This document shows positions 1 to 8,938 of a stretch of 64,000 nt of DNA, piece after piece. The notes under the pieces are model-generated. The model was not told where the DNA came from and searched no databases. It saw only the letters and a list, made by a program, of their open reading frames with translations. The stretch is from Curvibacter sp. AEP1-3 (GTDB lineage Bacteria > Pseudomonadota > Gammaproteobacteria > Burkholderiales > Burkholderiaceae_C), in NCBI RefSeq assembly GCF_002163715.1, contig NZ_CP015698.1, positions 2,644,201 to 2,708,200 on the forward strand. The letters are read 5' to 3'. The number at the start of each line of letters is the position of its first letter. Position 1 is the first letter of the stretch. The position numbers and the translations under genes were made by a program.

Positions 1-795
1 GCCCAGGCCCGCGCCGTGAACGATGGCCTCGACGCTGACGTGGTCACCATGAACACCACCACCGACGTGGACTTCCTGGCCGGTACCGGTGTGGTGGCCA
101 AGGACTGGGCCAAGAAATTCCCCAGCAACGCAGCGCCTACCAGCTCCACCATGTTGTTCCTGGTGCGCAATGGCAACCCCAAGGGCATTAAGGACTGGGA
201 CGACCTGGTCAAGCCCGGCGTGCAGGTGGTTGTGGTCAACCCCAAAACCGGCGGCAATGGCCGCATGGCCTACTTGGCCGCTTGGGGCCAGGTACGCAAG
301 AAGGGCGGCACCGACGCGCAGGCGTTGGACTTTGTATCCAAACTGTACAAAAACGTGCCGGTACTCGCCAAAGGCGGTCGTGACGCAACCACGATCTTCC
401 TGCAACGCAACATCGGCGATGTGCTGATCACCTTCGAATCCGAAGTGGTGTCCGTAGACAAGGAGTTCGGCGCCGGCAAGGTCGATGCCATTCACCCCGG
501 CATTTCCATCGTGGCGGAAAACCCCGTGGCGGTGGTTGAACGCACGGTGGCCAAGAAAGGCACTGCAGAGCAAGCCCGCGCTTACCTGAATTTCCTGTAC
601 ACCGACGAGGGCCAAGAAATTGCAGCCCAGCATGCTATTCGCCCCAGCAACCCGGCCATCCTGAAGAAGTACGCCAGCACCTTCAAGCCAATCACGCTGT
701 TCCGTGCGGAAGAATTTTTCGGCTCCTTTGCTGAAGCGCAAAAAGTGCACTTCAACGACGGCGGCCAGTTCGACAAGCTCTACACCGTCAAGTAA
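1..795 (+). CDS. sbp: Sulfate ABC transporter substrate-binding protein (5' end missing)
   Basis: The frame is open from base 1, so the start and signal peptide lie outside the window; 264 residues remain. This is the periplasmic sulfate/thiosulfate-binding subunit that feeds the CysTWA importer. Family landmarks are DADVVTMNTTTDVDFL near the visible N-terminus, NPKGIKDWDDLVKPG and NPKTGGNGR, which in this family line the oxyanion pocket. The C-terminal half (YTDEGQEIAAQHAIRP) is typical. The TAA stop is immediately followed by the ATG of cysT with no spacer, which implies translational coupling. The downstream cysT, cysW and cysA genes confirm the role. Whether sulfate or thiosulfate is preferred cannot be read from the fragment. 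Confidence 0.93.
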   Translation, partial: AQARAVNDGLDADVVTMNTTTDVDFLAGTGVVAKDWAKKFPSNAAPTSSTMLFLVRNGNPKGIKDWDDLVKPGVQVVVVNPKTGGNGRMAYLAAWGQVRKKGGTDAQALDFVSKLYKNVPVLAKGGRDATTIFLQRNIGDVLITFESEVVSVDKEFGAGKVDAIHPGISIVAENPVAVVERTVAKKGTAEQARAYLNFLYTDEGQEIAAQHAIRPSNPAILKKYASTFKPITLFRAEEFFGSFAEAQKVHFNDGGQFDKLYTVK

Positions 796-1653
796 ATGAC
801 TGCTGCTGTTCTGCAGGCGCCCGCGGAAAAGCGGGCGCCCAAGCGGGTGTTGCCCGGCTTCCGCCTGACGCTGGGCTACACCCTGTTTTATCTGGCGCTG
901 ATCGTACTGTTGCCGCTGTCTGCGCTGATATTCAAAACCTTCACGCTCACGGGTGAACAGTTCTGGGCAGCCGTGGCCAGCCCGCGCGTGGTGGCCTCGT
1001 ACCAACTGACCTTCGGGGCTTCGTTTTTTGCCGCTCTGGTGAATTCGGTCTTCGGCCTGCTGGTCGCCTGGGTGCTGGTGCGCTACCAGTTCCCCGGCAA
1101 GCGCATTGTGGATGCGCTGGTGGATCTGCCCTTCGCCTTGCCCACCGCAGTGGCGGGCATTTCGCTGACCGCGCTACTGGCCGGCAACGGCTGGATCGGC
1201 AGCTTGCTGGAACCACATGGCATCCAACTGGCCTTTAACCGCAATGGTGTGGTGATCGCCCTGATCTTTATCGGCCTGCCCTTTGTCGTACGCACTGTGC
1301 AACCCGTGCTGGAAGATGCGGAAAAAGAACTTGAAGAAGCCGCCACCTGCCTGGGTGCCACGCGCTGGCAGACCTTCCGGCACGTGATCTTCCCGACCAT
1401 AGCCCCTGCCCTGCTCACCGGCTTTGCCATGGCCTTCGCCCGTGGTGTGGGTGAGTACGGTTCGGTCATCTTTATTGCCGGCAACATGCCCATGATTTCA
1501 GAAATTACTCCGCTCATCATCATCAGCAAGCTGGAGCAATACGACTATGCGGGCGCCACCGCAGTGGCCACCGTCATGCTGCTGGCTTCGTTTGTCATGC
1601 TGATGGTGATCAACAGCCTGCAAGCCTGGCAGCGCAAACGTGCGGGAGCCTGA
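796..1653 (+). CDS. cysT: Sulfate ABC transporter permease CysT
   Basis: Inner-membrane permease of the sulfate/thiosulfate importer, 285 residues, the usual family length. About six hydrophobic segments are visible, starting with [20 protein letters not shown]. The cytoplasmic coupling helix carries the permease signature [21 protein letters not shown] around residues 178-198, which docks on the CysA ATPase. The end [16 protein letters not shown] is typical of CysT. The ATG directly abuts the stop codon of sbp, and cysW starts 2 bases after its stop, so the genes are translated as one operon. It pairs with CysW to form the heterodimeric channel. Confidence 0.95.
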   Translation: MTAAVLQAPAEKRAPKRVLPGFRLTLGYTLFYLALIVLLPLSALIFKTFTLTGEQFWAAVASPRVVASYQLTFGASFFAALVNSVFGLLVAWVLVRYQFPGKRIVDALVDLPFALPTAVAGISLTALLAGNGWIGSLLEPHGIQLAFNRNGVVIALIFIGLPFVVRTVQPVLEDAEKELEEAATCLGATRWQTFRHVIFPTIAPALLTGFAMAFARGVGEYGSVIFIAGNMPMISEITPLIIISKLEQYDYAGATAVATVMLLASFVMLMVINSLQAWQRKRAGA

Positions 1654-1655
1654 CC

Positions 1656-2543
1656 ATGAGTAGCACACGCACTATCCGCCGCGCCAAGGCGGGCACCACC
1701 GAACCGGCATGGGTGAAATGGTCGCTCATCGCCGTGGCACTGGGGTTCATTTTCTTGTTTCTGGTCTTGCCGCTGGCTGCCGTGTTCACCGAAGCCTTGC
1801 GCAAGGGTGGTGAAGAGTTTCTACTGGCCTTGAAAGAGCCGGACGCCTGGAGCGCCATCCGCCTCACCTTGCTGATCGCCGCCATAGCGGTGCCCATGAA
1901 CTTGGTGTTCGGCATTGCTGCTGCATGGTGCATTGCCAAGTACGAGTTCAAAGGCAAGGCGTTTTTGACCACCCTGGTGGACCTGCCTTTCTCGGTATCT
2001 CCCGTCGTGGCTGGCCTGATCTATGTGCTGATGTTCGGGGCGCACGGCTGGTTCGGCCCGTGGCTGCAGGCGAATGACATCAAGATCGTGTTTGCCGTGC
2101 CAGGTATCGTGCTCGCCACCATCTTCGTCACCTTCCCCTTCATCGCCCGCGAGCTGATCCCGCTCATGCAGGCCCAGGGCACGGACGAAGAGCAGGCCGC
2201 CCAGGTGCTGGGCGCCAGCGGCTGGCAAACCTTCTGGCATGTGACGCTACCCAACATCAAGTGGGGCCTGATTTATGGCGTCATCTTGTGTAACGCGCGC
2301 GCTATGGGTGAGTTCGGGGCGGTGTCGGTGGTGTCGGGGCACATCCGTGGCCAGACCAACACCATGCCGCTGCATGTGGAGATTCTGTACAACGAATACC
2401 AATCAGTAGCCGCCTTCGCCATTGCCTCGCTGCTGGCCCTGCTGGCGCTGGTCACCCTGGTCATCAAGTCCTTTGTGGAGTGGAAGTTCGAGCGCGACCA
2501 AAAGGCCGCTGCGGACTTGCCCCCTGAAAAACCGCTGGCATAA
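1656..2543 (+). CDS. cysW: Sulfate ABC transporter permease CysW
   Basis: Second inner-membrane permease of the sulfate importer, 295 residues. It has the same fold as CysT: an N-terminal membrane segment ([20 protein letters not shown]), the coupling motif [19 protein letters not shown], and the CysW-type stretch [19 protein letters not shown]. The C-terminal tail is charged and cytoplasmic. It starts with ATG 2 bases after the cysT stop and is followed 26 bases later by cysA, with GAGTAAATCATC just before the cysA start. Assignment as CysW rather than CysT rests on gene order and the [16 protein letters not shown] segment. Confidence 0.95.
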   Translation: MSSTRTIRRAKAGTTEPAWVKWSLIAVALGFIFLFLVLPLAAVFTEALRKGGEEFLLALKEPDAWSAIRLTLLIAAIAVPMNLVFGIAAAWCIAKYEFKGKAFLTTLVDLPFSVSPVVAGLIYVLMFGAHGWFGPWLQANDIKIVFAVPGIVLATIFVTFPFIARELIPLMQAQGTDEEQAAQVLGASGWQTFWHVTLPNIKWGLIYGVILCNARAMGEFGAVSVVSGHIRGQTNTMPLHVEILYNEYQSVAAFAIASLLALLALVTLVIKSFVEWKFERDQKAAADLPPEKPLA

Positions 2544-2569
2544 GCGCCCGCCTTTTTGAGTAAATCATC

Positions 2570-3661
2570 ATGAGCATTGCAATCCGCAACGTCAGCAAAG
2601 ACTTCGGCACCTTCAAGGCGCTGCAGGACGTGAACCTGGACATTGAGTCCGGCGAACTTGTCGCCCTGCTCGGCCCTTCCGGCTGCGGCAAAACCACGCT
2701 GCTGCGCATCATTGCCGGTCTGGAAACCGCTGACCACGGCAACATCCTCTTCAGTGGTGAAGACACCACCGATGTGCACGTACGAGAACGCAACGTCGGC
2801 TTTGTGTTCCAGCACTACGCCCTGTTCCGCCACATGACAGTGTTTGACAACGTGGCCTTCGGTCTGCGTATGAAGCCCCGCGCGCTGCGTCCGTCTGAAA
2901 CCGTCATCAAGCAAAAAGTGCACGAACTACTGGGCTTGGTGCAGCTGGACTGGCTGTCGGACCGCTACCCCGCGCAGCTCTCCGGCGGGCAGCGCCAGCG
3001 TATTGCGCTGGCCCGCGCATTGGCCGTAGAGCCCAAAGTGCTGCTGCTGGACGAGCCATTTGGCGCGCTGGATGCCAAGGTCCGCAAGGAACTGCGCCGC
3101 TGGCTGCGCCGCCTGCACGATGACTTGCATGTGACCAGTATCTTCGTGACCCACGACCAGGAAGAAGCCCTGGAAGTGGCCGACCGCGTGGTGCTGATGA
3201 ACAGCGGCAAAGTCGAGCAGATCGGCTCACCGCAGCAGGTGTGGGACCAACCTGCCAGCCCGTTCGTCTACGGATTCCTGGGCGATGTAAACCTGTTCCA
3301 CGGCCGTGCCCACGAAGGCGAAATGCTGATCGGTGAAGACCACCACGGCGTGCGTCTGGCCAGCCCTGAGCACAGCGAAGCGCAAAATGCCAAAGCCTTT
3401 GCCTATGTGCGCCCGCACGACTTGGATGTGCAGCCCTACAAGGCGGGCCAGCCCGCAGGCGGCATCGTCGCCAAGCTGGTGCGCGCCATCGTGGTCGGCC
3501 CGATTGCCCGCCTCGAACTGCTGCCCGAAGACCGCAGCGCGGCAGGCAGCGGCGACATCATCGAAGCCCAGATCGGCGCACAGGAATACAAGGCGCTCGA
3601 GCTGAAGGATGGCGACACCGTTGTGCTGACACCACGCAAGGCACGGGTTTTTACGGCTTGA
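2570..3661 (+). CDS. cysA: Sulfate/thiosulfate import ATP-binding protein CysA
   Basis: Cytoplasmic ATPase that powers sulfate import, 363 residues. Walker A GPSGCGKT is at residues 35-42, the Q-loop lies in FVFQHYALF, the signature LSGGQRQR begins at residue 137, and Walker B is [12 protein letters not shown] with the switch histidine in [15 protein letters not shown]. After the nucleotide-binding domain there is a TOBE-like C-terminal region ([14 protein letters not shown]) usual for CysA. It is the last gene of sbp-cysTWA and is followed by a perfect terminator hairpin. No sulfur-regulator (CysB) binding site can be judged because the operon promoter is outside the window. Confidence 0.95.
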   Translation: MSIAIRNVSKDFGTFKALQDVNLDIESGELVALLGPSGCGKTTLLRIIAGLETADHGNILFSGEDTTDVHVRERNVGFVFQHYALFRHMTVFDNVAFGLRMKPRALRPSETVIKQKVHELLGLVQLDWLSDRYPAQLSGGQRQRIALARALAVEPKVLLLDEPFGALDAKVRKELRRWLRRLHDDLHVTSIFVTHDQEEALEVADRVVLMNSGKVEQIGSPQQVWDQPASPFVYGFLGDVNLFHGRAHEGEMLIGEDHHGVRLASPEHSEAQNAKAFAYVRPHDLDVQPYKAGQPAGGIVAKLVRAIVVGPIARLELLPEDRSAAGSGDIIEAQIGAQEYKALELKDGDTVVLTPRKARVFTA

Positions 3662-3699
3662 GGTGAAATGAAAAGCGCGGGAGCGCTATAAAAATAGGA

Positions 3700-3737
3700 G
3701 CTGCTGGCGCTCATTCCATGAGCGCCAGCAGCCTTTT
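3700..3737 (+). terminator. Rho-independent terminator of the sulfate operon, made from a dispersed repeat
   Basis: A perfect 15-bp stem (3700-3714 paired with 3718-3732, loop TCC) is followed by CTTTTT. It lies 39 bases after the cysA stop and serves the convergent gene on the minus strand poorly, because the T run is on the plus strand. Its core (AGCTGCT, GCGC, ATTCCATG, AGCGC) matches the roughly 40-bp palindromic repeat found at nine other places in this window, here in its most symmetrical form. Confidence 0.9.
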
Positions 3738-3769
3738 TAATTGCAATTCCGGTATGCACCGGCAATGAC

Positions 3770-4414
3770 TCAGACTTTGATGAAGTTACTGGCCGACAGA
3801 GCGCCGAATGGCAGTTCTGACAAGCGCCCGCCGGTATCGAGGGCCCCAAGGTCTACGGGGAAGTAACCCATGGCATCCAGCATCTGGCGTACAGCGGCTT
3901 TAGCAGCTGCATCGTCGCCTGCGTAAAACATGGCGCGTTTTCCACCGGAGACTTCGGGCTGCGCCAGCACGTTCACATCCAGGTGGTTCAGGGCCTTGAC
4001 TACGCGGGCACCGGGTACGAATTCGCTGAACACATCACTGGATGAGCGGCCGCCGAGGTCGATGGCCTTGATGCCGTAGGCCGCTAGCGGATTGGTCGGG
4101 TCTTGGGCGTCTGGCGAGTTGGGGTCCAGAAACTCGACAGGGTTGGTGCCGTCAATCACGATGCGGCCGTTCCATGCCGGCAAGCTGCCCAGCGCCTCGC
4201 CCAAGTCCGACCAGCGCACGGCGATCAGCACCATGTCAGCGGCAGCCGCTTCTGCCACGGTGCCCGCTTTGATGCTGGGGCCCAAATCAGCCACGAGTGC
4301 AGCCAGCGAGTCCGGGCCACGTCGATTGGAAATGGTGGCCGATAGCCCCTTGTTGGCCAAAGCGCGCGCTACGTTGGAGCCGAGGCCGCCTGATCCGATG
4401 ATGCCGATGTTCAT
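3770..4414 (-). CDS. NADPH-dependent F420 reductase-like oxidoreductase
   Basis: Cytoplasmic Rossmann-fold protein, 214 residues, of the NADP oxidoreductase/coenzyme F420-dependent family. The N-terminus MNIGIIGSGGLGSNVARAL holds the GxGxxG dinucleotide site, and ISNRRGPDSL has the NADP-phosphate-binding arginines. Substrates for bacterial members of this family are mostly unknown; F420 itself is not expected in this lineage. The C-terminus (LDTGGRLSELPFGALSA) fits the family. It is 99 bases from the pirin gene on the same strand, and a LysR regulator reads away from that pair, so the three may form one regulatory unit dealing with redox or quinone stress, which is inference. Confidence 0.8.
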   Translation of the reverse strand: MNIGIIGSGGLGSNVARALANKGLSATISNRRGPDSLAALVADLGPSIKAGTVAEAAAADMVLIAVRWSDLGEALGSLPAWNGRIVIDGTNPVEFLDPNSPDAQDPTNPLAAYGIKAIDLGGRSSSDVFSEFVPGARVVKALNHLDVNVLAQPEVSGGKRAMFYAGDDAAAKAAVRQMLDAMGYFPVDLGALDTGGRLSELPFGALSASNFIKV

Positions 4415-4513
4415 GATGTTTTCCTTTAAAAGTAACGGGGGGCATTGCGTGTACCAACCCTCATCGCCCCCCGGAGCTGATGGGTCGTGTGAAAAAGAAG
4501 GTGTTTGACGCGC

Positions 4514-5350
4514 TTAACTCAGTCGCCCGGCTTCGCGCAGCTGCTGCCGGATGCGGCGGATTTCGGCCTCTCCCTGGTCCAAGGCTTCCCGGCTGGTGTG
4601 CACCGAGTAGTGGCCCATCACCAGATCGTGCGGGTGCGGCACGGCCGAGCCCAGCACCAAACTTGTAGCCTCCGTGGCGAGCACCTCAATGCTGGCGCTT
4701 GAGTCGGCGAAGGCCACGAGCTCACCTGCGTCGATGGATTCAGCCGCCTCAAGCCTGCCTGCGGCCACGGCGACCCAAGCAACCGTGTGTCCCACGGGCG
4801 GGGTGTACGTCCAGCGCTCGCCTTTGGCAAGGCTTACCGACAAATAGGTCAAGCCCGCAGGTGCTGCAACCGGGCTGCGCGCTAGACAATGGTCGCCCAG
4901 CAACACCCGTACCGGGCCGATACGGGGTACCAGCTCCGGTGCCAGGTATTGGCTTTGCGCGGCAGCGTTTTCCAGATCAGCCGGCAGCGCTACCCACAAC
5001 TGAAAACCCAGGCCAGGCGCTTCGCCCACCGGGCTACCGCTGTGCCACACACCATTGCCAGCGCGCATCCACTCCACGCCACCAGCCGGCAGCAGGCCGG
5101 ATTGGCCAGTGGTGTCTTCGTAGCGCACATCGCCTTGCGACAGAAAGGTCACAGTAGCAATGCCCGAGTGCGGGTGCATGCCAAAACCCTGGTTGAGCCC
5201 GCCGGCTTGGAAGTTCACCAAGTCCAAGAAGATGAACGGCTTGAGCACCTGCCCCAGGTCACTAGGGCTCATAAGCCGGGTGATCGGGCCATGCGTGGTG
5301 CCACGAGTGCGGTACACGATGGCGCGGGGGGCAGAAACGGGTGCTGTCAT
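4514..5350 (-). CDS. Pirin family protein
   Basis: Bicupin of 278 residues. The N-terminal cupin has the metal-binding pattern FGMHPHSGIATVTFLSQGDVRYEDTTG cut short here: HPHSGIATV supplies two histidines and the downstream QG.V.YED.TG segment the rest. ARNGVWHS-like text (MRAGNGVWHSG) is the usual pirin landmark. The second cupin is more degenerate, as in most pirins. Some bacterial pirins have quercetinase activity or bind partner enzymes; the role here is not shown by sequence. The ATG at 5350 is divergent from the LysR gene starting at 5460, leaving a 109-base shared promoter region. Confidence 0.9.
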   Translation of the reverse strand: MTAPVSAPRAIVYRTRGTTHGPITRLMSPSDLGQVLKPFIFLDLVNFQAGGLNQGFGMHPHSGIATVTFLSQGDVRYEDTTGQSGLLPAGGVEWMRAGNGVWHSGSPVGEAPGLGFQLWVALPADLENAAAQSQYLAPELVPRIGPVRVLLGDHCLARSPVAAPAGLTYLSVSLAKGERWTYTPPVGHTVAWVAVAAGRLEAAESIDAGELVAFADSSASIEVLATEATSLVLGSAVPHPHDLVMGHYSVHTSREALDQGEAEIRRIRQQLREAGRLS

Positions 5351-5459
5351 AGGAAAACCTAGCGTGGTTAGATGAATGTCTGTAGCTTAAAAATTCCTTG
5401 ATTGATTGACTAGATGGCGCAATATGATTGCAGTCATCCAAAATTCGACGTAATGCACC

Positions 5460-6398
5460 ATGACCGACTTGAATGACATCGCCACCTTTGTGCAAGTGGT
5501 GCGCTATGGCAGCTTTGCGGAAGCCTCACGCCGCATGGGCATACCGGCTAACACGCTGAGCCGCAGGGTTCAACTGCTGGAGGCACAGCTGGGCATCCGG
5601 CTGATGCAGCGCTCTACCCGTCATCTGGCACTGACCAGCGCAGGCGAGGTGTTTCTGGAACGTTGCGGCGGTGCGGTAGACGGCCTGATTGACGCGAGCC
5701 AAGAGCTTCAAGCGGTGAATCAGGAGCCCAGTGGGCTGGTCCGCGTGGCAGCGCCGGCTGATTTCTTCGACTTCTTTTCCATGGACTGGCTCACCGAATT
5801 CCTGGCCACCTACCCCAAAGTGCGATTGGACTTTGTGCTGAGCGACGGGCGTGCGGACCTGATTGCGGAGCGCATTGATGTGGCGTTTCGAGGCGGCATA
5901 CTGGAAGACTCTGGCCTCTTTGCCCGCAAGGTGGTGGATGCGGGTACTGACGGCCTGGTGGCGAGCCCGGCCTATATCGCCCAGCGCGGTGCACCGGCGC
6001 TACTGCAAGACTTGGAGAAGCATGATTGCCTGGTATTCAGCCACCCCAGTGGCAAAGCGACCTGGCGGGTCACCGAACCGAATGGCACTGAATCTGAGAT
6101 TCAGGTGACCGGGCGCTTCGGTGGCAACACCGCTCAATCGTTGCGCAAAGCGGCATTGGCCGGACTGGGGATTGCACTGCTGCCGTCGACCTTGACCAAG
6201 CGTGACCTGCGTGCCGGCCTGCTGGTGCCCGTGCTGCCCACCTACCACCGGCTGGGACATGGCGTGAGCCTGGTCTACCCCAGCAGGCGCTATCTGCCCT
6301 TGGCGGTGTCGCGCTTTATTGAGCTCGTAGTGCAAAAGATGGAAGCCACGGAGGAGCTTCCTGCAGATACCACTACAGCCCGCAGCCCCGCAAGATGA
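5460..6398 (+). CDS. LysR family transcriptional regulator
   Basis: Transcription factor of 312 residues with an N-terminal winged helix-turn-helix (DLNDIATFVQVVRYGSFAEA, then PANTLSRRVQLLEAQLGIRL, residues 3-45) and a LysR substrate-binding domain from about residue 90. It is of the CrgA-like group (domain opening VRVAAPADFFDFF). It is transcribed away from the pirin and F420-reductase-like genes, so those are the likely targets. Its last 26 bases overlap the end of the convergent TetR gene. The inducer is unknown. Confidence 0.92.
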   Translation: MTDLNDIATFVQVVRYGSFAEASRRMGIPANTLSRRVQLLEAQLGIRLMQRSTRHLALTSAGEVFLERCGGAVDGLIDASQELQAVNQEPSGLVRVAAPADFFDFFSMDWLTEFLATYPKVRLDFVLSDGRADLIAERIDVAFRGGILEDSGLFARKVVDAGTDGLVASPAYIAQRGAPALLQDLEKHDCLVFSHPSGKATWRVTEPNGTESEIQVTGRFGGNTAQSLRKAALAGLGIALLPSTLTKRDLRAGLLVPVLPTYHRLGHGVSLVYPSRRYLPLAVSRFIELVVQKMEATEELPADTTTARSPAR

Positions 6399-6999
6399 AT
6401 GAGACCGCGTGCTCGGTGGCACGCTCGTAGTCTTTCTCAGAGAGAGCATCCTGATTCATCACCGCGCAGATCTGCACGTCGAAGTCGGCATAGGTTTGGG
6501 TGGCTGCCCAGATGGTGAAGAAGAGGTGCATGCCGTCCACCGGTGCGATTCGCCCGGCGTCTGCCCAGGCATTTACGACGGCCGCTTTTTCGAGAGTGAG
6601 TTGACGCAAGTCGGTCGCCAGCAGTTCCTTCACCACCGGCGCACCATGCAGCAGTTCGTTGGCCCACACTTTGGAGCCGTCAGGCCGCTGTGCAGAGAGC
6701 TCCATCTTGGCGCGTATGTATTGCTCCAACGCGGTGCGCGGGTCGGCGTCCACGGTGATGCCGTGGGTGGGCACCAGCCAGTCGCTCAGAATTTGGGCCA
6801 GTACGGCGCGGTAAAGAACTTCCTTGCTGCCGAAGTAGTAGTGCAGGTTGGCCTTGGGCAGTCCGCTGGCCTCGGCGATGGCGGCCATGGTGGCGCCTCC
6901 GAAACCGGCACGCGCAAACACTTTCTCGGCGGCAGACAAAATAAGGGCCTCATTCGCCCTGCGAATGAGGCCCTTGGGAGCTTCGGCAACGTGGGTCAT
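6373..6999 (-). CDS. rutR: RutR-like TetR family regulator
   Basis: TetR-type repressor, 208 residues. The N-terminal helix-turn-helix is residues 18-63 (MAAIAEASGLPKANLHYYFG). The C-terminal domain matches the RutR (YcdC) type: ILSDWLVP, YIRAKMELS and FFTIWAATQTYADFD align with Escherichia coli RutR, which senses uracil and thymine. The gene is the last of a minus-strand operon with an NMT1-type ABC transporter, and a RutR-consensus operator lies at the operon head. The start codon at 6999 is 16 bases after the binding-protein stop. A perfect 15-bp hairpin lies in the first 60 bases of the coding sequence. Effector identity is inferred from the family. Confidence 0.82.
   Translation of the reverse strand: MTHVAEAPKGLIRRANEALILSAAEKVFARAGFGGATMAAIAEASGLPKANLHYYFGSKEVLYRAVLAQILSDWLVPTHGITVDADPRTALEQYIRAKMELSAQRPDGSKVWANELLHGAPVVKELLATDLRQLTLEKAAVVNAWADAGRIAPVDGMHLFFTIWAATQTYADFDVQICAVMNQDALSEKDYERATEHAVSFILRGCGL
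6943..6975 (-). other. Perfect 15-bp hairpin inside the start of the rutR-like gene
   Basis: Bases 6943-6957 (AAGGGCCTCATTCGC) and 6961-6975 are exact reverse complements separated by three bases. In the minus-strand mRNA it forms a 15-bp stem with an AGG loop, beginning about 25 bases after the start codon. It encodes part of KGLIRRANEALIL. Such a stem could slow translation or serve as a protein-binding palindrome; no function is proven. Confidence 0.6.
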
Positions 7000-7015
7000 G
7001 TCGCCGATTATTCAA

Positions 7016-8020
7016 TCACTTTTGGGCAGCGTCATAGATGGCGTGCGAATACGCAGCCTTGCCCGGGTCTTTCTTGATCACAGGATCGCTGCCACCAGCC
7101 AGCAACACCTTCACGGTGCGCTCGTAGGCGGCAGGCTCCAGGTAACCAATTTTCTTGGTACCGGCATTGGTGATCAGCTTGGCCACGTTTTCCATCTGGC
7201 GCTTTTGCACCTTCAGGCTGGCGCTACCGGAGGTGTCAGCGGCAACCACGGCTTTGGCCGCAGCTTCAGGGTCTTTGACAGCAGCGTCCCAACCCTTGAG
7301 CGTAGCTTTGAGGAACTTGCCCATCTTGGCAACGAAGGCTGCGTCTTTCAGGTTGTCTTCCAACACATACAAGCCGTCTTCCAGGGTAGCAACGCCCTCT
7401 TTTTCATAGAAGAAAGTGACCAAGTCTTTTTCCTTGACCCCTGCGTCCACCACTTGCCAGTATTCGTTGTAGATCATGGTGGAAATACAGGCGGCCTGGT
7501 TCTGCAACAACGGGTCGACGTTGAAACCTTGCTTCAGGATCTTGATGTCGGAGTCGGTCTTCAGGCCGAGCTTGCCCATCCAGTTAAGGAAGGGGTACTC
7601 ATTGCCACCGTACCAGACGCCCAGGGTCTTGCCCTTGAAGTCTTTGGGGCTGGCTACGCCGCTGGACTTTTTGCAGGTCAGCATCAAGCCGGACTGGTTG
7701 AACACCTGGGCCACGTTCACTAGTGGCACACCGGCTTCGCGGGCGGCCAAGGCAGAGGGCATCCAATCGACCACGATGTCGGCTTGTTTGCCTGCAATCA
7801 CCTGCGTGGGGGCGATGTCAGGGCCGCCGGGTTTGATGGTCACATCCAAGCCGGCGTCTTTGTAGAAGCCCTTGGCAGCCGCCATGTAGTAGCCGGCAAA
7901 CTGGGCCTGAGGCACCCACTTGAGCTGCACAGTCACCTTGTCGGCGGCCTGGGCACCGAGGCAGGCGGCTGCCACGCCCAAGGCCAGCAGGCCCTTGGTG
8001 AATTGGGAAGAACGAATCAT
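7016..8020 (-). CDS. NMT1/THI5-like ABC transporter substrate-binding protein
   Basis: Periplasmic binding protein, 334 residues, with a signal peptide (LLALGVAAACLGAQAADK, cut after AQA). The family core is VQLKWVPQAQFAGYYMAAAK, then GFYKDAGLDVTIKPGG and the DWMPSALAAREAG ligand loop. This is the superfamily of ThiY and related pyrimidine-, riboflavin- and nitrate/taurine-type binding proteins. Because a RutR-like regulator follows and a RutR operator heads the operon, the ligand is probably a pyrimidine base or breakdown product. It lies 54 bases downstream of the second permease. Confidence 0.88.
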   Translation of the reverse strand: MIRSSQFTKGLLALGVAAACLGAQAADKVTVQLKWVPQAQFAGYYMAAAKGFYKDAGLDVTIKPGGPDIAPTQVIAGKQADIVVDWMPSALAAREAGVPLVNVAQVFNQSGLMLTCKKSSGVASPKDFKGKTLGVWYGGNEYPFLNWMGKLGLKTDSDIKILKQGFNVDPLLQNQAACISTMIYNEYWQVVDAGVKEKDLVTFFYEKEGVATLEDGLYVLEDNLKDAAFVAKMGKFLKATLKGWDAAVKDPEAAAKAVVAADTSGSASLKVQKRQMENVAKLITNAGTKKIGYLEPAAYERTVKVLLAGGSDPVIKKDPGKAAYSHAIYDAAQK

Positions 8021-8074
8021 GGAAAGCTCCTTCTACGGGTTAATGAAAAATCGCAACACAGACCAAGCGCGGGC

Positions 8075-8938
8075 TCACCCTTCGCGCACTGAGGGATGCC
8101 AGAACGCCGCCCGGCGCTCCAATGCAACTAGCAAGGCGTAGGCCACCGACCCGGTTACCGCCGCCACCACAATCGCGCCCCAAACCAGCGGCATGTTCAT
8201 GCGCGCAGCCTCGGTGCTGATGCGAAAACCCAGACCCGACGTGGGTGAACCAAAGAACTCCGCCACGATGGCTCCGATAAGCGCCAGAGTGGCATTGACC
8301 TTGAGCGCGCCAAAGATGAACGGCAGCGCGGCAGGCAAGCGCAGCGCCAACAAGGTGCGTGGGTAGCTGGCGGCGTAGCTGTACATCAACTCACGCTCCA
8401 GTTTGCCGGCTGCCTGCAGGCCCGCGAGGGTAGACACCAGCATGGGGAAGAAGGTCATCAGCACCACCACCGCCGCTTTGGAGGGCCACTCAAACCCGAA
8501 CCACATCACCGCAATGGGCGCCACGCCGACCAGCGGGATCGCGCTGGTGAGGGACGCCACAGGAAGGAGGCCGCGCTGCAAAAACGGCATGCGGTCAATG
8601 GCCACTGCGACGAGGAAGCCCGCTCCGCAGCCCATGGCCCAACCAATGAGTACTGCTTTACCTACGGTCTGCACAAAGTCGCCCCAGAGCTTGGGCGCAT
8701 GGTCCCCGAGGGAGCCGATGATCAGACTTGGGGCGGGCAAGAGGACGCGCGGCACGTCCAGTGCGCGCACCAGGATTTCCCAGAACAACACAACCCAGAC
8801 ACCAAACAAAGCAGCAGTCGCCATACCCACCCAGCGGCTGCCTTGCACGGACGCCATGCGGTAGACGCTGTACCCCGCAACCAGAGCCAGCAACACCATG
8901 CCGGGCCAGAACCACACCGGAGTCACACTGCCTGTCAT
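8075..8938 (-). CDS. ABC transporter permease (pyrimidine/nitrate-taurine type), second subunit
   Basis: Inner-membrane permease, 287 residues from the ATG at 8938, whose ATGA overlaps the stop of the preceding permease by 4 bases. An upstream in-frame extension to 9214 runs through that gene and is not used. Membrane segments begin at MVLLALVAGYSVYRM. The binding-protein-dependent transport signature is MYSYAASYPRTLLALRLPAALPF cut at SYAASYPRTLLALRLPA, followed by FGALKVNATLALIGAIVAEF. It is the partner of the permease at 8935-9828 and the ATPase at 9815-10630. Confidence 0.88.
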   Translation of the reverse strand: MTGSVTPVWFWPGMVLLALVAGYSVYRMASVQGSRWVGMATAALFGVWVVLFWEILVRALDVPRVLLPAPSLIIGSLGDHAPKLWGDFVQTVGKAVLIGWAMGCGAGFLVAVAIDRMPFLQRGLLPVASLTSAIPLVGVAPIAVMWFGFEWPSKAAVVVLMTFFPMLVSTLAGLQAAGKLERELMYSYAASYPRTLLALRLPAALPFIFGALKVNATLALIGAIVAEFFGSPTSGLGFRISTEAARMNMPLVWGAIVVAAVTGSVAYALLVALERRAAFWHPSVREG

